Source: Sphingorhabdus sp. 109 (GTDB lineage Bacteria > Pseudomonadota > Alphaproteobacteria > Sphingomonadales > Sphingomonadaceae). Taken from it: a DNA stretch of 64,000 bases. Positions 61,484-64,000 of the stretch are shown one piece after another. The stretch is from contig NZ_LR732707.1 of assembly GCF_902506555.1 (NCBI RefSeq), positions 2,069,290 to 2,133,289 on the forward strand, in the 5' to 3' direction. How positions within the stretch are numbered: the first letter of the stretch is position 1; each line of letters starts with the position of its first letter. Below the pieces are notes generated by a model. That model was not told where the DNA came from. It saw nothing but the letters and a program-made list of their open reading frames with translations, and searched no databases. Both the position numbers and the translations under genes were made by a program.

Positions 61484-62008
61484 TTAGTCGGCGGGATTTA
61501 GCTCGCCTTCAAATTTTGGGACGGCGCGCGCCGAGGCTTCTGCATCTGTCGTTGCCTTGCCATTTTGATTGATATCGTTGATCAACCATTCCATTTCTTT
61601 GATTTCTCTCCGTTGGGCTCTGATAATTCCATCGGCTAGCTCGCGCACTCTTTTATCTTCAATATTGGCGCGCTCACTTGTCAGTATGGCAATGCTATGA
61701 TGAGGTATCATCGCCTTTTGCCACGCCTGATCGGAAACCGTATCCTGCGATCGGACAAGAAACAAGGAGCCGGCAAATATGAGAACTGCGCCGCCCAATA
61801 TCATCGCATTCTTGCGCTTATCATCATACATGCCAAGCATAAATAACAACATGATAATCGCCATCGCAGCGCCCATGTAGATTGCCATCCATGTGCGTGT
61901 CTCACTAAAATATACGTGGTCGAATGCATAGGTGTTGAGATACATCAGCCCGAACATCGCAAGCGTTGAAGTCAGTATCATGACGATGAAACGTGTGTAT
62001 TTACCCAT
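61484..62008 (-). CDS. DUF305 membrane protein
   Basis: The 174-residue protein has three helices (about 9-27, 40-60, 69-86) followed by a short DUF305 domain with MIPHHSIAILTSERANI and IIRAQRREIKEMEWLI, in which the HH and later His/Glu residues are likely metal ligands. DUF305 proteins are common in copper and silver clusters. It lies at the end of the minus-strand copper-type set. Confidence 0.88.
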   Translation of the reverse strand: MGKYTRFIVMILTSTLAMFGLMYLNTYAFDHVYFSETRTWMAIYMGAAMAIIMLLFMLGMYDDKRKNAMILGGAVLIFAGSLFLVRSQDTVSDQAWQKAMIPHHSIAILTSERANIEDKRVRELADGIIRAQRREIKEMEWLINDINQNGKATTDAEASARAVPKFEGELNPAD

Positions 62009-62059
62009 GTTTTCCTCTCCCTATTTTTATCAGGCGCAAGTGTTTTTAATACGGCCAGA

Positions 62060-62788
62060 CTACGCGTGAGTAGTGTGAAGGTTCCGGCCCTTACGACTTC
62101 GCCGAAACGGCCATCGCTTAATGATGAGTAACAATCCAGAAAGAGCCATAGTCAGGCCGCCCAATGCAAAAATGACGAGCCACCAGCTGTTGAAATTCTC
62201 ATGGTTTTTCCAGTCCATGATATGCAGACCCCAGAAGAAATCATAAACACGCCAAGTTGTGCTACGCACCGCTGCAATCTCGCCAGTCGATAGCGGAATA
62301 TAGACAGAAACGTCATCCTCGGTATCAACTCGCCAAGCAGGAAGCGCGCCTCGATATTCTGTGGAGCCGGTCACAACCTTTTCGACGGCCGCAATATTGG
62401 GGCGACCGGTTATCCAAGCGCGAGACGTTATTAACCCGGCTTCTTTTGACGTTATTTGGCTACGTTTGATGCCCGTTTTGGCATCGTAAAGGAATGTCTC
62501 GCCTCGCCCATTTTCAAGTTCAGCAACAGGCCTGCCTAAGACACTACGGTATCGCAAGGAAACCACGTTCCCCGATATTTCGCGACCCAAATTTTCAGGT
62601 GTCACTAGCCCAACAAGGCTATTGAGTTGTTCAGGCTCTCGCGCGACAAGATGTTCGCTGCGGACCGTCTCGATTGGCACAACGCTCATAATAACGCCGC
62701 TTGCAAACCAGAGCAGCAACTGTGCACCGATAAAGAGCGCGAGCCATTTATGAATTTTACTCGCCCGTATATGGGTCTTTTGTGTCAC
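62060..62788 (-). CDS. PepSY-domain membrane protein
   Basis: The 242-residue protein has an N-terminal helix (KWLALFIGAQLLLWFASGVIM), two PepSY-like periplasmic repeats (YDAKTGIKRSQ; VYIPLSTGEIAAVRS) and a C-terminal helix with WGLHIMDWKNHENFNSWW. It is related to the PepSY-TM reductase group found beside copper or iron genes. GTG 62788 is the better start, preceded by GGGAGGAGA; a TTG five codons earlier is also open. Confidence 0.82.
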   Translation of the reverse strand: MTQKTHIRASKIHKWLALFIGAQLLLWFASGVIMSVVPIETVRSEHLVAREPEQLNSLVGLVTPENLGREISGNVVSLRYRSVLGRPVAELENGRGETFLYDAKTGIKRSQITSKEAGLITSRAWITGRPNIAAVEKVVTGSTEYRGALPAWRVDTEDDVSVYIPLSTGEIAAVRSTTWRVYDFFWGLHIMDWKNHENFNSWWLVIFALGGLTMALSGLLLIIKRWPFRRSRKGRNLHTTHA

Positions 62789-62835
62789 GCTATCTCCTCC
62801 CAAAAAGGCATCGGTTTTATTGCTGTCTTGCCATG

Positions 62836-63309
62836 CTATTTCTTGGGCGTGCGGGAAGATGAGTGATATTGAGCAATTTTCCAGCTTTCGTCTCGTTTCA
62901 CGAGAACCGCAGTGGCAACGCCTTGCCTTTCGATAATCCGGCCATCCTTTAGCACTATCGTATATGTATAGGTTTCCCAGGCGATTGCTGTTTCACCTAT
63001 GACAGATATATCGATAGTCTCATTGTTGAATGTAAAGCTCTCAAACTCTTTGAGTTCAGGACTGAGATGATGGGCAAGATAATTGCTAAAGCTGCCCTCC
63101 GCTTTTCCATTTTCAAATACCAGCGCGTCATCCGTGAATAGGCGGGGCATATTGGTATCATCGAGACTTTCTATGCCGCTTCGATATGCTTCGAGCGTGC
63201 TTTCAGGTGTCCCCATCATAGATGCAGATTCTGCGTCTTTATCGTGCGCCACAGCTTGATAAGAAATTGTAGAAAGCGTCAAAATTAGCGCCAAACCAAT
63301 ATATTCCAT
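62836..63309 (-). CDS. Secreted NTF2-like (SnoaL/DUF4440) protein
   Basis: The 157-residue product has a signal peptide (1-21) and an NTF2-like cone fold (about 35-150, with ESLDDTNMPRLFTDDALVFENG and ITAIAWETYTYTI-type strands, ESWKIAQYHSS). The pocket residues suggest a binding or hydrolase role, but I cannot name a substrate. A run of nine G residues lies just upstream of its ATG. Confidence 0.8.
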   Translation of the reverse strand: MEYIGLALILTLSTISYQAVAHDKDAESASMMGTPESTLEAYRSGIESLDDTNMPRLFTDDALVFENGKAEGSFSNYLAHHLSPELKEFESFTFNNETIDISVIGETAIAWETYTYTIVLKDGRIIERQGVATAVLVKRDESWKIAQYHSSSRTPKK

Positions 63310-63312
63310 ACT

Positions 63313-63321
63313 CCCCCCCCC
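63313..63321 (-). repeat. G9 homopolymer at the ribosome-binding site
   Basis: On the minus strand GGGGGGGGGAGT precedes the ATG at 63309. The tract overlaps the ribosome-binding site of the NTF2-like gene and lies eight bases after the copB stop. Runs this long are prone to slipped-strand length change. Confidence 0.8.
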
Positions 63322-63329
63322 TAAAAATA

Positions 63330-64000
63330 TTAGAACCAGAATCTAATCCCGATAACATAATTGGTGACGCTGGGATCTTCTCCGCCCGCCCGCGCGTATC
63401 TGGCGCTTTGCCCAACTTTCCATTCCTGTTCGATGCCGATATAGGGCGCAAACTCGCGGGCAAATTCATATCGTAAGCGTATTCCCAGTTCAGCAGCATC
63501 GATCCCCGCGCCAATCCCCAATTCAGGAACATCCTGCGCCGCAAGATTGAGTTCTGCGCGGGGTTGCAGGATCAGTCGCTGCGTTATGCGCTGGTCATAT
63601 TCAGCCTCGAAGCGCGCAGTCAAATCGCCCCGGTCAGACAAAAATGCTGCCCCATCGATTTCGAACAGGTAAGGCGCAAGACCCTGTATTCCAATAACTG
63701 CATAGGTCCGGTCGCGCGGCGCAAAATCCTGCCTCACGCCCGCTTGCAAATCGAAAAATGGTGCAATGGCATGGCTCCATAGCGCCTGCACCTCTGCGCT
63801 TTCTATCTTTTCGCCGAAATTGCCTTCGCCTTCGCTCTTGAACCAGAATTTGTCGATATCGCCGCCATAATAGCCCTGACCGTCCCACAAGTAGCCGTTC
63901 TTGCCATCTCGCACACGATATTCAGCGCGATCAGCCATCACCCAAAGCGTTTTCATGCCGCCATTTTCCGCCGCCAGCTGCTTCCTGGAGCCGCTCATAG
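63330..64000 (-). CDS. copB: Copper resistance protein CopB, N-terminus missing
   Basis: The visible C-terminal 222 or so residues form the outer-membrane beta barrel of CopB: alternating strands such as IESAEVQALWSHAIAPFFDL, LQPRAELNLA, GIGAGIDAAELGIRLRYE and a final FWF. The gene runs off the window's right edge, so the signal peptide and Met/His-rich N-terminal part are not visible. CopB works with CopA in periplasmic copper tolerance. It starts the minus-strand set that continues to the DUF305 gene. Confidence 0.9.
   Translation of the reverse strand, partial: MSGSRKQLAAENGGMKTLWVMADRAEYRVRDGKNGYLWDGQGYYGGDIDKFWFKSEGEGNFGEKIESAEVQALWSHAIAPFFDLQAGVRQDFAPRDRTYAVIGIQGLAPYLFEIDGAAFLSDRGDLTARFEAEYDQRITQRLILQPRAELNLAAQDVPELGIGAGIDAAELGIRLRYEFAREFAPYIGIEQEWKVGQSARYARAGGEDPSVTNYVIGIRFWF

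Overview
The window reads as the chromosome of an alphaproteobacterium, most likely a sphingomonad of the Sphingorhabdus/Parasphingorhabdus kind. This rests on an alphaproteobacterial one-cysteine DksA, class II DAHP synthase, a serS-surE-nlpD order, a VPxPP-CTERM-like serine-rich protein, and palindromic intergenic repeats of the type common in that order. It is a judgement from gene content, not from a marker-gene comparison.

Left part (1-30.8 kb), mainly GC-rich core chromosome. An AT-rich accessory patch (0.2-2.5 kb) carries a two-gene DUF4747/membrane-protein unit and an orphan gene. Then come a small HTH gene whose reading frame runs through two palindromic repeats, rimO, a DUF1761 protein, a lipase-like hydrolase, a potassium channel, a LysM/M23 lipoprotein, surE, serS, a serine-rich surface protein, dksA, a PilZ protein, an alpha-methylacyl-CoA racemase-like gene, a LytS/LytTR two-component pair, a DUF2891 lipoprotein, a MATE exporter, a SleB-type cell-wall hydrolase, the shikimate entry enzyme, a CHASE2 kinase / FecR-LysM / OmpR-type regulator operon with the relic of an adenylate cyclase beside it, and fadH.

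Middle (31.2-42.7 kb), a mobilizable element. A tyrosine recombinase is followed by about 840 bp without a convincing gene, then a one-directional (minus-strand) set of eight genes: four unassigned proteins, two RNase H-fold exonuclease-like proteins, a MobC/TraJ-like DNA-binding protein and a MOBP-type relaxase. Between the last two genes and the next gene lies a clear RP4-like oriT with a perfect 9-bp dyad followed by a CATCCTGC nic motif. No type IV secretion genes are visible, so the element is either mobilized in trans or continues beyond the window.

Right part (43.0-64 kb), a metal-resistance cargo. Two MerR regulators face a short CDF exporter and a cytochrome c-FTR1 fusion (PbrT-like). 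Next come a CzcCBA efflux pump with accessory small proteins, DUF190, an SPC-type (P1B-4) ATPase, a PAP2 phosphatase, the dmeR-dmeF cobalt/nickel exporter and mntP. A mercury operon (merR / merT-merP-GDCCVxC protein-MerA-like reductase) is flanked by two diverged 142-bp direct repeats. The window ends in a copper-type module (DUF305, PepSY, NTF2-like, copB, the last cut by the window edge).

The most interesting points are the mercury operon in which a cysteine-rich small protein ends in a vicinal CC pair while the reductase lacks one, the predicted oriT, the attenuator-like leaders with a tiny upstream ORF in the mobile region, the DUF4747/membrane pair, and a MerR-type promoter that points antisense into a second merR gene.
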